Shown piece by piece: positions 15,728 through 24,323 of a stretch of 42,156 nt of DNA. Made by a program: the position numbers and the translations under genes. This DNA is from Methanothrix sp. (GTDB lineage: Archaea; Halobacteriota; Methanosarcinia; Methanotrichales; Methanotrichaceae), in contig JAPKYA010000122.1 of the NCBI GenBank assembly GCA_026394565.1, forward strand, positions 1 through 42,156, written 5' to 3'. Every line of letters starts with the position of its first letter. The first letter of the stretch is position 1. The notes below the pieces were generated by a model. That model saw only the letters and a program-made list of their open reading frames with translations, was not told the origin of the DNA and made no database searches.

Positions 15728-17230
15728 ATGCCACAAAATCCAGGCAAGAGAATCGTTCTCACAAGCGATGCCACCATGATGAGCAGCTATCACGGCGGAG
15801 TGATGCTCGGCTTTGCCGCCATCATGCCCAGGGCAACTTTGCCGGACTTTGTATTCCATAAATTTTTCTGCCCGCCCGTGCCTGCCGCCAGGGACGGCTC
15901 AGCAGAGATTGCCCCCTGCGGCATGCGAAAGGTTGAAGCGGCATTGCTGGAGGCGGGCTTCTCGCGTGAAGAGGTAATGGTGGCCCATCCCTATCACCTG
16001 GACAAGGCCATAGGACCGCAGACGAAGATCGTAGGCATAACTCATGACGATCCCATGGGGAAGATCGCAGTGCGGCAGATCGAGGATATCATTGGCCGGG
16101 GCCCGCCCTTCAATCGCTCCAAGTTTCTGGAACTGCTGCGCCATCCGCTCATAAGAGAGCACAGGCCGAAGGTAGTAGTAGGTGGCAACGGCGCCTGGGA
16201 GGTGATGGGTGAGGACGTGGGCGTGGACCACATTTACCTGGGCGAAGGAGAAAGCGATTTTCCTCTGGTATGCAGAAAGATCATCGCTGGGGAGACCGTC
16301 CCGCCCGTTATCCGGGGCGCTGCGGTTTTGGGAGAGGCCATTCCCGTCAATCGCAATGCTACCATAGGCGGCATTGTGGAGATCGGCAGAGGCTGCTGGC
16401 GAGGCTGCGCCTTCTGCTCGCCGGCCATGCGCACCTTGCGCCACCGGCCGCTTGAGAAAATTCTGGAGGACGTGCGTGTGAACCTGGCCAGCGGCCAGAA
16501 GGACATCATCCTGCACAGCGAGGATTTCTTCTCCTACGGTTACCGCGACGGCAAACCCGATGAAAAGAAGATCCTGGAGCTGGTAACTGCTGTAAAGCAG
16601 CTCGGGCCGAAGACCATTGATGTCTCCCATCTGAGCCTGGCCTCAGTTTATCAAAACCAGGGGCTTTTGCGCGCTGTCTCGCAGATCGTAGGTGTGGGCT
16701 CGGATCAGAATCACATGTCTGCCTGGATCGGCATTGAGACGGGAAGCTGTCGCATCCTGAAGATGCACATGCCGAATAAAGCGCGACCTGCCGAAATCGG
16801 CAATTGGCCCGAAATTGTAAGGGATTGCTATCGCCTCTTTGCAGAGGAGTCCTGGTTGCCTGTGGCCAGCCTTGTCCTGGGCCTGCCGGAAGAGACGGCA
16901 GAGGATGTCATAAAGACCACAGAGCTGGTGGAGTCCCTCATGGATTACACCGGGCTCATGTTGCCCCTCTTTTTCACCACCATCGCCGATACTAAGCTTG
17001 GTGGAAGAAGAGGCTTTGCCGGAGAGGATGCCCTGCCCGAGCACTGGCAGTTGGTTGGATTATGCCTGGAGTATAACCTCAGGCATCTCAAGAAACTGCA
17101 CCGCCTCTACAGGGAAAGGATGACGGCTGGACCTGTCGTTCACGCCGCCCTGAAGGGCATAAACCTGATGGCTGACCTTATGCTCAGCAAGTACATGAAG
17201 AGAATGAAAAGAGGCGAGCCCCCTAACTGA
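15728..17230 (+). CDS. Radical SAM protein of the B12-binding-domain type (COG1032-like)
   Basis: A 500-aa protein. The N-terminal 200 residues include KVVVGGNGAWEVMGEDVGVD and YLGEGESDFPLVCRKI, the pattern of B12-binding-like domains in COG1032 radical SAM enzymes; the DxHxxG cobalamin motif is not evident. The radical SAM cluster motif is IGRGCWRGCAFCSPAMR (CxxxCxxC) near residue 225, followed by GIETGSCRILKMHMPNKA and LVLGLPEETAEDV, as in this superfamily. Substrate is unknown. It is convergent with the DUF2551-like gene, 4 bp away. Homologues appear to be common in methanogens (from memory), which would fit a methylation or thiolation role, but that is not shown here. Confidence 0.82.
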   Translation: MPQNPGKRIVLTSDATMMSSYHGGVMLGFAAIMPRATLPDFVFHKFFCPPVPAARDGSAEIAPCGMRKVEAALLEAGFSREEVMVAHPYHLDKAIGPQTKIVGITHDDPMGKIAVRQIEDIIGRGPPFNRSKFLELLRHPLIREHRPKVVVGGNGAWEVMGEDVGVDHIYLGEGESDFPLVCRKIIAGETVPPVIRGAAVLGEAIPVNRNATIGGIVEIGRGCWRGCAFCSPAMRTLRHRPLEKILEDVRVNLASGQKDIILHSEDFFSYGYRDGKPDEKKILELVTAVKQLGPKTIDVSHLSLASVYQNQGLLRAVSQIVGVGSDQNHMSAWIGIETGSCRILKMHMPNKARPAEIGNWPEIVRDCYRLFAEESWLPVASLVLGLPEETAEDVIKTTELVESLMDYTGLMLPLFFTTIADTKLGGRRGFAGEDALPEHWQLVGLCLEYNLRHLKKLHRLYRERMTAGPVVHAALKGINLMADLMLSKYMKRMKRGEPPN

Positions 17231-17234
17231 TTTT

Positions 17235-17537
17235 TCAATAATTTTCCAGAACCGACCTCACAACACCCTTGTGATCGCCCTTGAGGGAATAGACGTTATG
17301 GTCCCCGGAAACGTCTATGCTCAGAATGCCCAGGCGAGTGTTCATGAGCCCCACCATGGCCGAAACTCCCCGATAGCTGACGTCAAAACCCTCCTTCGCG
17401 AGGTAGGTGAAGACGTCCTCAGTGGTGTAAGCTCCATCGCTCAAAAACAACTTTAAGACAGCCTTCCGAATTCCTATTCCGTCCCGCTTAAGATAATTTC
17501 TGAGCCTCTCCTGGATTCGTTCTTCAGCGCTTTCCAT
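17235..17537 (-). CDS. DUF2551-like small archaeal protein (probable winged helix)
   Basis: A 100-aa protein whose sequence (LKLFLSDGAYTTEDVFTYLA, FDVSYRGVSAMVGLMNTRLG, DHNVYSLKGDHKGVVRSVLE) matches my memory of DUF2551, an archaeal family of unknown function. The pattern helix, TTEDV turn, recognition-like helix and beta wing (LSIDVSGDHNVYSL) suggests a winged-helix DNA-binding fold. It lies 38 bp downstream of the radical SAM gene at 17576-18622 on the same strand and is probably co-transcribed. It could regulate its neighbour; this is inference. Confidence 0.75.
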   Translation of the reverse strand: MESAEERIQERLRNYLKRDGIGIRKAVLKLFLSDGAYTTEDVFTYLAKEGFDVSYRGVSAMVGLMNTRLGILSIDVSGDHNVYSLKGDHKGVVRSVLENY

Positions 17538-17575
17538 CCGGCAAAATCACCGCCCTCAACCAATGAATTTAAGGA

Positions 17576-18622
17576 TTATAAAGGTATTCTCTCTACGACC
17601 AGTCCATCCTCAAAGGGATACTTCTCAATTATGCTGAGAGTACATTTGACGCTTTTCAGCTCTTTGGTTATGTCTTCCAGGATGAGGGCGGCGATATCTA
17701 TCCTCCCCACCCGGCAGGAGTACATATCTTCGGGAACCGCCAGATCCCCAATAATCTTTAAAGCTGCCTGGCAATCGCCCTCAATTATGCCGTGAATTAT
17801 AGTGCCCTCCTCGCTTACATAATCAAAGGGGCGCGCCGTTTTATTTGCCCGGCGCAAGAGTCGCTCTTTAAGCTGCACCGCATCCTTGAAGCGGGAGGGG
17901 CAAAAGTGCGCTTTTATGTCATCTTTCAGGAAATGCTCCCTGGCGACCTCTTCGCTTCCTATTGCCCCGCAGCCCAGATCCTCCGGCAAATAGCCGGCTG
18001 TGGCCAGTTCGGCATAGTTGGTCTCGGAGAACTCCAGCTCGTTTACGTTTAAAAAAGCATCCGCATCCCTTACCGCCTCGATGATGGCGGGAGCCGGCTT
18101 AATGGAGGGTATCTCTACACCTGCGATTAGGCCCAGGGCTATAGCCTGCCGCAGGGCCTCCTTCAGCCCCACGGGATTAGACCATTCGGAGATCGGTGGA
18201 TGAAAACGGATCTCGTCCAGGCCGGCCTGCTTTAGCCTCTCTAAGACGGCGCGGCTGGGAAGCAGGCCGGTATAAAGGTGGATGTGATGCGATTGCCCAA
18301 ATGCGCGCTTCAACGCCCTGATGCACTCCAGGACGTAGTCCAATTTCAAAAGCGGCTCTCCGCCCGTGATTCCCGTGCCGAGAGCATCGATGGCAGAAGC
18401 CTCCTGCAGGATGTCTGCTATTTCTTGCACCGGCATTTCATCGGCAAAAACCAGGTCGCGACCCCGTCGCTCCTCTGACAGCGGACAGTAGAAGCAGCTG
18501 CGTTCACACTTGCCTGTGACGAAGAGCACCAGGCCTGCCCCCTGGCGGCAGATGCGGCAGCCGGGCGTCAGGTAATTGTAAATCGATCCCACAAAATCTT
18601 CTTGCCACTTTGCCATTGCCAA
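17576..18622 (-). CDS. Radical SAM protein (COG2108-like)
   Basis: A 348-aa protein with the cluster motif FVTGKCERSCFYCPLSEE (CxxxCxxC) near residue 38 and the SAM-binding GTGITGGEPLLKL. The later barrel blocks HIHLYTGLLPSRAVLERLKQ and EIRFHPPISEW are also present. An extra CRIC at residues 22-25 and a cysteine in AHFCPSRFK could bind another cluster. It resembles archaeal COG2108 proteins, annotated as related to pyruvate formate-lyase activating enzymes, with no known substrate. The start could be residue 1 or 3 (MAMAKW). It is divergent from iorA and probably leads an operon with the DUF2551-like gene. Confidence 0.82.
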   Translation of the reverse strand: MAMAKWQEDFVGSIYNYLTPGCRICRQGAGLVLFVTGKCERSCFYCPLSEERRGRDLVFADEMPVQEIADILQEASAIDALGTGITGGEPLLKLDYVLECIRALKRAFGQSHHIHLYTGLLPSRAVLERLKQAGLDEIRFHPPISEWSNPVGLKEALRQAIALGLIAGVEIPSIKPAPAIIEAVRDADAFLNVNELEFSETNYAELATAGYLPEDLGCGAIGSEEVAREHFLKDDIKAHFCPSRFKDAVQLKERLLRRANKTARPFDYVSEEGTIIHGIIEGDCQAALKIIGDLAVPEDMYSCRVGRIDIAALILEDITKELKSVKCTLSIIEKYPFEDGLVVERIPL

Positions 18623-18737
18623 GATACGAGTGGCTTTGGCTTAATTAGATTTGGTATCCAATATTTTCAGCCGACGAGGAGTTATATCTTAATTAGAGGG
18701 AGGATAGCAATCCTACGAGTTAAAGGGATGGTTATTT

Positions 18738-20522
18738 GTGAGAGAATATCTTCTCGGAAACGCAGCAATTGCCAGAGGCCTCCTGGAGGCGGGAGTGGGG
18801 CTTGTCGCCGGCTATCCCGGCACACCCTCCTCGGAGATCATCGAAACCATGGTCGATCTCAAGAGCGAGTGGCTGCTGCACGTGGAATGGTCCGTGAACG
18901 AGAAAGTTGCCCTGGAGGTGGCGGCAGGAGCCTCTTGGACCGGGAGGCGCGCTGCGGCCACCATGAAGCACGTGGGTTTGAATGTGGCAGCAGATCCCTT
19001 CATGACCCTGGCCTATCTGGGCGTCGGTGCGGGATTGCTGCTGATCTGTGCCGATGATCCCTCTTGCCATTCCTCGCAAAATGAGCAGGACTCGAGGCGC
19101 TATGCCCAGTTTGCCGGCATACCCTGCCTGGACCCGAAAAATCCCGGAGAGGCAAAGGAGATGGCTGTTTTTGCCTTTGAGCTCTCCGAGAAATTCAATA
19201 TACCGGTCATGCTCAGGCCCACTACGCGCGTCTCTCACGCCAGAGCGGACGTTGAGCTGGGCCCGGAAAGATCCTCTCCCAGATCGGGCCAGTTCGTCAA
19301 GAATCCTGCGCGACGAGTTGCCTTGCCCAGCCATGCCCGGCCGCTTCATAGCGAGTTATTGGCCAAACAGGCAGCCATGGAGGAGGCGCTGGAAAGTGCG
19401 CCCTGGAACAGTCTCGCTCTGCATGGCAATGTGGGCATCATCGCCTCGGGAATCGCGGGACTGTACGCGAAGGAGGCTATTTTCGAGCTGGACGAAGACA
19501 TATCGCTCCTTTGCCTCGGAGCCTATCCCCTGCCCAAACAATTGATCAGCCGCATGCTGGAGCACGTCTCCCGGGTAATGGTAATAGAAGAGCTGGAGCC
19601 GGTAGTAGAAGAGCAGGTCCAGATGTTGGCCCGAAAGGTCAATCCCCATGTGGAGATCCTGGGGAAGGGGGGATTCATCCCCCGCGAGGGCGAACTGGAC
19701 TATTTGCTGGTGAGAAATGCCATAGCCCGCATGCTTGGCAAGGCGGAGAGGGTTGCGGCAGAGAGCGCGGCCGTGAGCATTCTGCCGCCCCGGCCCCCCT
19801 CGCTATGCGCAGGCTGCAGCCACCGGGCCACCTATTACGCCATGAGAAAGGTCTTCGGCAAGAATGCAGTCTACCCCAGCGACATAGGCTGCTACACCAT
19901 GGCGGTAGGCATGGGAACTGTGGACACGTGCCTTTGCATGGGAGCAAGCATCACTCTGGCCAGCGGCATTCGCTTCGGCGGGGAGACGGAAGGCATCTGT
20001 TGCAGCCTGGGCGACTCGACATTTCTGCATGGGGGCATGACCGGCCTTCTCAATGCCGCCTACAACAAGGCCAGGATCACAGTGACCATACTCGACAACT
20101 CCACTACGGCCATGACCGGCCATCAGCCCCACCCGGGCACGGGCACGACGGCCAGGGGAGAGGCAACTTCCCCGGTCTCAATAGAAGCCCTGGCCAAAGC
20201 GTTGGGGGCGGGAATGGTGGAGACGGTCGATCCCTACCACCTGGATGAGACCGTGGAGAGCTTCCAGAGAGCCAAGGAGTATGCGGGCCTGTCTGTGATC
20301 ATCGCCCGACAGCCCTGTGTCATCAAGGCCCGCCGGAGCGGCGTCCGCCCAAAATCCTTTTTGGTAGGAGAAGAGTGCAAAGGGTGCAAGATCTGCCTCG
20401 ACTTCGGCTGCCCGGCCATAGAATTCGAGAAGGATAAGGCCAGGATCAATGCGTTATGCGTCGGCTGCGGGGTATGTGCCGCGATCTGCCCGGCCGGCTC
20501 CATTCGGGAGGTGGCAAAATGA
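18738..20522 (+). CDS. iorA: Indolepyruvate:ferredoxin oxidoreductase, alpha subunit
   Basis: A 594-aa thiamine-diphosphate enzyme subunit that oxidatively decarboxylates aryl pyruvates to aryl-CoA, or works in reverse to make aromatic amino acids from aryl acetates. The N-terminal pyrimidine-binding domain starts LGNAAIARGLLEAGVGLVAG and includes YPGTPSSEIIETM. The TPP-binding site is SLGDSTFLHGGMTGLLNAAY. The C-terminus carries two 4Fe-4S motifs, CKGCKICLDFGCP and CVGCGVCAAICP. The start is a GTG at 18738. Its stop overlaps the iorB start (ATGA), so the subunits are translationally coupled. The first ferredoxin motif has a C-x4-C spacing before Pro, which is normal for IorA. Confidence 0.95.
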   Translation: MREYLLGNAAIARGLLEAGVGLVAGYPGTPSSEIIETMVDLKSEWLLHVEWSVNEKVALEVAAGASWTGRRAAATMKHVGLNVAADPFMTLAYLGVGAGLLLICADDPSCHSSQNEQDSRRYAQFAGIPCLDPKNPGEAKEMAVFAFELSEKFNIPVMLRPTTRVSHARADVELGPERSSPRSGQFVKNPARRVALPSHARPLHSELLAKQAAMEEALESAPWNSLALHGNVGIIASGIAGLYAKEAIFELDEDISLLCLGAYPLPKQLISRMLEHVSRVMVIEELEPVVEEQVQMLARKVNPHVEILGKGGFIPREGELDYLLVRNAIARMLGKAERVAAESAAVSILPPRPPSLCAGCSHRATYYAMRKVFGKNAVYPSDIGCYTMAVGMGTVDTCLCMGASITLASGIRFGGETEGICCSLGDSTFLHGGMTGLLNAAYNKARITVTILDNSTTAMTGHQPHPGTGTTARGEATSPVSIEALAKALGAGMVETVDPYHLDETVESFQRAKEYAGLSVIIARQPCVIKARRSGVRPKSFLVGEECKGCKICLDFGCPAIEFEKDKARINALCVGCGVCAAICPAGSIREVAK

Positions 20523-21106
20523 GGGCCTCAGAATGCGACCTGGTGATCGTCGGTGTAGGCGGCCAGGGAGTCATACTGATCTCGGATGTGATTGGCAGGG
20601 CGGCGGTAATAGCCGGAAAACCGGTATGTGGTGCTGAGACGCACGGCATGGCCCAGAGAGGCGGCAGCGTGATCAATCACACACGCATCGGATGTCAGTT
20701 TTCGCCCATGGTAGCCTCGGGCGGGGCGGATGTGCTGCTGGCATTAGAGCCGGGGGAAGCCCTGCGCTTCGTCCACTTTCTCTCGCCTGCGGGAGTCGTC
20801 CTGGTCAACACCAGGCCGGTCTTGCCTTCTACAGTGACCTGTGGCCGGGCCGAGTACCCGCCTCTGCATAAGATCCTCTCTCCCATAAAAGCGCGATGCA
20901 GAAAGCTGATCGCCATGGACGCCACGGCTCTGGCCGAGAAGGCGGGAACAGCTCAGGCTATGAACGTGGTAATGCTGGGCGCCCTTGCCGGGTATATTCC
21001 GCTCTCCGAGGATCTGATATTGCAGGCTCTTTCCCTTGCGGTGCCGCCCAAATTCCTGGAAGCGAATAAGAAAGCATTCGCCTTAGGAAAAGCTGAAGTA
21101 GAATAG
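20519..21106 (+). CDS. iorB: Indolepyruvate:ferredoxin oxidoreductase, beta subunit
   Basis: A 195-aa gamma-domain subunit: DLVIVGVGGQGVILISDVIG, AETHGMAQRGGSVINHTRIG, and EPGEALRFVHFLSPAGVVLV. The VGGQG and HGMAQRGG motifs define the family. The start chosen is the ATG at 20519, which overlaps the iorA stop (ATGA); upstream starts in the same frame lie inside iorA and add an unrelated Arg-rich tail. It forms the IorAB complex with the preceding gene. Confidence 0.93.
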   Translation: MRASECDLVIVGVGGQGVILISDVIGRAAVIAGKPVCGAETHGMAQRGGSVINHTRIGCQFSPMVASGGADVLLALEPGEALRFVHFLSPAGVVLVNTRPVLPSTVTCGRAEYPPLHKILSPIKARCRKLIAMDATALAEKAGTAQAMNVVMLGALAGYIPLSEDLILQALSLAVPPKFLEANKKAFALGKAEVE

Positions 21107-21123
21107 GGGCGAAGGAAAGAGGC

Positions 21124-21729
21124 ATGGAAGAAGAAAAGAAAGCAGAAGAAATTTCGAGCGAAGAGAAGAAAACCGAGGACAAGGCAGCCCCCATAGTCAC
21201 CCGTTCTATGGTCGAGGAAGCCTGTCCCACCTGTGGTGCAGAGGAGCCAACATTGCCCGCTGTGCTCCCTGATCCCAGCTGGTCTACAGAGAAGCTGATT
21301 GCAGCTACCAAGGACAAGCACATGCTGGTGCGCTCCAACGCCATCATTCTCCTTTCCAGACGCGAGATCTCCGAGTCTTTGGAGGCTCTCATCGAGGCCC
21401 TCAAGGACGAAGAGTATCTGGTCAAGAGCAATGCCATGGTGGCCATCTCCGCCTATGGAAAACAGGTTTCGGAACGCATAATCCAGGCTCTTTCCGATGC
21501 CAACAAAGATGTGCGCGCAGGCGCCGCCTGGGTCGTAGGAGAGCTGAAGGACAGCCGTGCCATCGAGGCCCTGGAGAAGGTGGCTAAGGACGATTACCCA
21601 CTGGCCAGAATTCAGGCCAAGGCGTCCCTGGTGGCTATGGGAAAAGGCCCTAAGAAGGAAGCAAAGAAGGTAGAGATCGAAGAGCCAAAGGAAGAGCCTG
21701 AAGGGCCAAAAGAGGAGAAAACTGAATAG
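21124..21729 (+). CDS. HEAT-repeat (PBS lyase type) protein with acidic ends
   Basis: A 201-aa protein. The Lys/Glu-rich N-terminus (MEEEKKAEEISSEEKK) and a short CPTCG come first. Then follow about three HEAT-like repeats (LVRSNAIILLSRREISESLE, LVKSNAMVAISAYGKQVSER, DVRAGAAWVVGELKDSRAIE) and a Lys/Glu tail (EEPKEEPEGPKEEKTE). The repeats bind proteins; no enzyme motif is seen. It begins 17 bp after iorB, so it is probably in the same transcript and may help assemble or regulate an oxidoreductase, but this is inference. Confidence 0.8.
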   Translation: MEEEKKAEEISSEEKKTEDKAAPIVTRSMVEEACPTCGAEEPTLPAVLPDPSWSTEKLIAATKDKHMLVRSNAIILLSRREISESLEALIEALKDEEYLVKSNAMVAISAYGKQVSERIIQALSDANKDVRAGAAWVVGELKDSRAIEALEKVAKDDYPLARIQAKASLVAMGKGPKKEAKKVEIEEPKEEPEGPKEEKTE

Positions 21730-21730
21730 A

Positions 21731-21752
21731 ATCTCCTTTTTTCAGGCTTTTT
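21731..21752. terminator. T-rich convergent termination region
   Basis: Between the HEAT-protein stop and the end of the convergent kinase-like gene the plus strand reads CTCCTTTTTTCAGGCTTTTT. Oligo-T tracts are archaeal termination signals. Confidence 0.4.
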
Positions 21753-22725
21753 CCGCCAGGCCCATTCTCGGCCACTTTGAAAAGACATCTCCTTGATCCA
21801 GCCACTGTCGGCTGAATGTCTGAAGATATGCCTGCTCCAGCTTGGGCTGCAAGCCGTATCGGCCTTTGCGTGTCAGATCCTGGGCTCGTCTTATGTTGGC
21901 CAACCTGGCGCGAGCAATGAGCCAGAGGTCATCCTGGTTGAGAACAACATGCATCTCGCGACAATAGCTGCTCAAAAACCGATCGAAGAGAGAATCTGCA
22001 TCCCAGCGGTTTAGCCCAAAGAACTTGGCCGGAGGAAACTGCTTGACCAGCTCCAGTCCGAACCTGAACCGGGCTAGATCCAGATGAGGGGTACAGACAT
22101 AATCACGTCTGGGAAAGTCGATAAGATAGAGCATCATGCCTCTTTTCGATCGATTATTTTTGATGATGATGTTCCAGGATGTAAAATCGAAGAAAGGCGT
22201 GACCATGGTTTTGAGATTGCACTCGCCCATCCGCTCTTGGCTTTCGGCGAGGAACCGGTTGATGTCGTCCTCGGGCGCAGTGTAGTCGATGGAGATGGGC
22301 TCATTCTCCCCCTGGCGAAAGAGCCTATGAAATTTTGCCAGAGCCATTCCAGAAAGATCTACGGCACCGTTGAGGTATGGCAGGCTCACCGGCCGGATCT
22401 CATGCAGCATATGGGCAAGATTGACGCCCTGCACGTATCTCATGGCCAGGATTCCCTTCTCTGCATCCACAAATAGGGGCTGTGGAGAGGAGAATGCCTC
22501 ATCTTTGCAGCCATAATAAAAGCGTGATAAGTTGGCAAACTCAAGAGCCACTTCGCTGGGTTGATAGTTGCGGGAGATCTTGACCACGATTTTGTCTTGG
22601 ATGGGCCCCTTGCAAAGATCCAGCATAAAGATGCGGGAGTTTCGGCAGGGGATTGTCTTTTTGCTCTTTACCGTGAAACCGGGATACCGCTCTTTTATGT
22701 ACTCTTGGACTTCGTCACGGTTCAT
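21742..22725 (-). CDS. Protein kinase-like/aminoglycoside-phosphotransferase-fold protein
   Basis: A 327-aa protein with a kinase-like layout. A candidate ATP-binding lysine lies in IVVKISRNYQ, a hinge-like LAMRYVQGVNLAHML follows, then a catalytic-loop-like FFDFTSWNIIIKN (DxxxxN) and LIDFPRRDYVCTPHLDLARF, where the Asp of IDF would be the metal ligand. This matches APH/Kdo-kinase-like proteins rather than eukaryotic-type Ser/Thr kinases. The usual HxD is replaced by FFD, so activity cannot be assumed. The C-terminal 100 residues are helical and basic. The gene is divergent from the dodecin-like gene. Confidence 0.65.
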   Translation of the reverse strand: MNRDEVQEYIKERYPGFTVKSKKTIPCRNSRIFMLDLCKGPIQDKIVVKISRNYQPSEVALEFANLSRFYYGCKDEAFSSPQPLFVDAEKGILAMRYVQGVNLAHMLHEIRPVSLPYLNGAVDLSGMALAKFHRLFRQGENEPISIDYTAPEDDINRFLAESQERMGECNLKTMVTPFFDFTSWNIIIKNNRSKRGMMLYLIDFPRRDYVCTPHLDLARFRFGLELVKQFPPAKFFGLNRWDADSLFDRFLSSYCREMHVVLNQDDLWLIARARLANIRRAQDLTRKGRYGLQPKLEQAYLQTFSRQWLDQGDVFSKWPRMGLAEKA

Positions 22726-22792
22726 CAGTTGCTACCTCTTTCGCAGCAGATCAATGACGGTCTGCCGTTTAAAGCAAATGGTCGATCCTGAA

Positions 22793-22800
22793 AAATTATA
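22793..22800 (+). promoter_or_regulatory. TATA box of the dodecin-like gene
   Basis: AAATTATA lies about 30 bp before the ATG at 22827. This predicts a transcript that starts close to the start codon. A GGAG 18 nt upstream is too far to be a good ribosome site. Confidence 0.5.
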
Positions 22801-22826
22801 TCAAGGAGAAGCGACCATTGTAAAAT

Positions 22827-23063
22827 ATGGATAGCGCAATTGGCAGCAGCGTCTATAATTTCATTGAGCTGGTGGGAACCTCAAGCAAAGACTGGGAAGA
22901 GGCGGTGAGCAATGCCATAGACACCGCTGATCGCAAGCTGACAAATATGAGGATTGCAGAGGTGGTGGAGATGGACACGAAGCTTGTCGAGGGCAAGATA
23001 GTGCAGTTCCGAGCCAGGATCAGGCTCTCTTTCAAGAATGAGGTCGAGCCGGAGACCCTATGA
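22827..23063 (+). CDS. Dodecin-family protein lacking the flavin-stacking Trp
   Basis: A 78-aa protein with the dodecin signature YNFIELVGTSSKDWEEAVSN, AIDTADRKLTN, RIAEVVEMD and QFRARIRLSF. Dodecins are dodecameric shells that store flavin or related ligands. In the halophilic archaeal type, Trp36 and Gln55 clamp the flavin. By my alignment, Ile43 and Arg62 stand at those places here, as in the SecE2/calcium-dodecin subgroup. Flavin binding is therefore doubtful, though the fold is clear. It is a single gene with its own TATA box, followed by a glycosyltransferase 44 bp downstream. Confidence 0.85.
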   Translation: MDSAIGSSVYNFIELVGTSSKDWEEAVSNAIDTADRKLTNMRIAEVVEMDTKLVEGKIVQFRARIRLSFKNEVEPETL

Positions 23064-23107
23064 ATTGAAGGAAAGGCTTAACAGACAAAACTTCAACGCT
23101 ATGGGAT

Positions 23108-24226
23108 GTGCCCCAAGTAAGCCTGATCATCCCTGCCAGAAATGAGGCCGAGACAATCTGCGAGTGCATCCAAAGTGCCCAGCAGGTCTTCAGAGAGAAT
23201 GGCATTGTTGGAGAGATCCTGGTGGCAGACAGCTCGAGCGACGAGACGGCAGCAATCGCTGCCTCTTGCGGGGCAAAGGTTATCAAGCCCAAAAAACTGG
23301 GATACGGAAATGCCTACCTGGCCGGATTCGAGCAGGCGGAAGGGGAATACATAGTTCTCATGGACGGGGATCTGACCTATGATCCCAAAGCCATTCCGGA
23401 TATGATCGCCCCCCTGCAAAGCGGCAATTATGACCTGGTTATGGGGTCCCGGCTCAAAGGAGAGATTCTTCCCGGGGCCATGCCTGCCCTTCATCATTAT
23501 ATTGGAAATCCTGTTCTTACCTGGATTTTAAATAAGCTCTTTTCCAGCAGCATTTCGGATGCCCATTGCGGCCTGCGCGCTATTCGCAAAGATGCCCTAA
23601 AAAAGCTGAATCTCAGGTCGGGCGGAATGGAGTTCGCCTCCGAGATGCTCATTGAGGCGGTCTGCAAAGATCTGAGAATTGCAGAGGTTCCCATCACCTA
23701 CTCCCCTCGCAAAGGATTGTCCAAGCTGCACTCCTTTACCGACGGTTGGAGACATGTGCGCTTCATGATGCTCTACCGGCCTGTGCCTTTTCTTCTCGTT
23801 CCCGGACTTTTAGCTCTCGTTTTTGGGTTGGCCCTGTTCGCGGGAATGTATATGCAGGGGGGATCAAGGATGCATTCTCTGATCCTGGGCGGTCTGCTGG
23901 CGATCATTGGCTACCAGATGCTCCTGGCCGGACTTTATTTTGAGGCCTTCGGAGCATCCTACGGCCTCTCTCGCCCGGGAAGAATAAAAAAGATGATCAG
24001 CTACCACTCCCTGGAAAAGGAGCTTCTCGTCGGCATAATTCTGCTTGCCGCAGGCATCCTTCTCGGGCTGAAGGTCATACTGAGCTGGGGGGCCTCGGGC
24101 TTCGGGGCACTTGATGCAGCATCCAGCGCCATGATGGCAATGATCTTTTCCATCCTGGGGATTCAGACCATCTTCTCAGGGATGTTCATGAGTCTGCTCT
24201 TGCTCAATAACGGACAGCAGGATTAG
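23108..24226 (+). CDS. Membrane family-2 glycosyltransferase (dolichyl-phosphate hexose synthase type)
   Basis: A 372-aa protein starting at GTG. The GT-A domain (about residues 1-215) has VSLIIPARNEAETI, VADSSSDETAAIA and YIVLMDGDLTYDP, where the metal/nucleotide-sugar aspartates lie. It also has DAHCGLRAIRKDAL and VPITYSPRKGLSKL, as in dolichol-phosphate mannose/glucose synthases and AglJ-like enzymes. The C-terminal 150 residues hold four hydrophobic segments (VPGLLALVFGLALFAGMYM, LGGLLAIIGYQMLLAGLYF, VGIILLAAGILLGLKVIL, MMAMIFSILGIQTIFSGMF). Its likely role is loading a sugar onto a polyprenyl phosphate for surface N-glycosylation, which would suit the exported proteins with many sequons in this window. 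The sugar is unknown. Confidence 0.87.
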   Translation: MPQVSLIIPARNEAETICECIQSAQQVFRENGIVGEILVADSSSDETAAIAASCGAKVIKPKKLGYGNAYLAGFEQAEGEYIVLMDGDLTYDPKAIPDMIAPLQSGNYDLVMGSRLKGEILPGAMPALHHYIGNPVLTWILNKLFSSSISDAHCGLRAIRKDALKKLNLRSGGMEFASEMLIEAVCKDLRIAEVPITYSPRKGLSKLHSFTDGWRHVRFMMLYRPVPFLLVPGLLALVFGLALFAGMYMQGGSRMHSLILGGLLAIIGYQMLLAGLYFEAFGASYGLSRPGRIKKMISYHSLEKELLVGIILLAAGILLGLKVILSWGASGFGALDAASSAMMAMIFSILGIQTIFSGMFMSLLLLNNGQQD

Positions 24227-24233
24227 CGTGCAT

Positions 24234-24257
24234 AATTTTTTTGGCTCTTTTTCTCAT
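24234..24257 (+). terminator. Oligo-T terminator after the glycosyltransferase gene
   Basis: TTTTTTTGGCTCTTTTTCTC begins about 10 nt after the stop codon, a typical archaeal T-tract pair. xseA has its own TATA box 50 bp farther on. Confidence 0.5.
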
Positions 24258-24292
24258 CTTCATCAGTTTCGCCATGCACATGAATCGTCCTT

Positions 24293-24301
24293 AAATATTC
24301 G
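24293..24301 (+). promoter_or_regulatory. TATA box of xseAB
   Basis: TTAAATATT lies 25-30 bp before the TTG start at 24324. The spacing predicts transcription starting at or next to the start codon, a leaderless message, which fits the lack of a ribosome site. Confidence 0.55.
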
Positions 24302-24323
24302 ACCTGCCTAAAAAGACACCATC

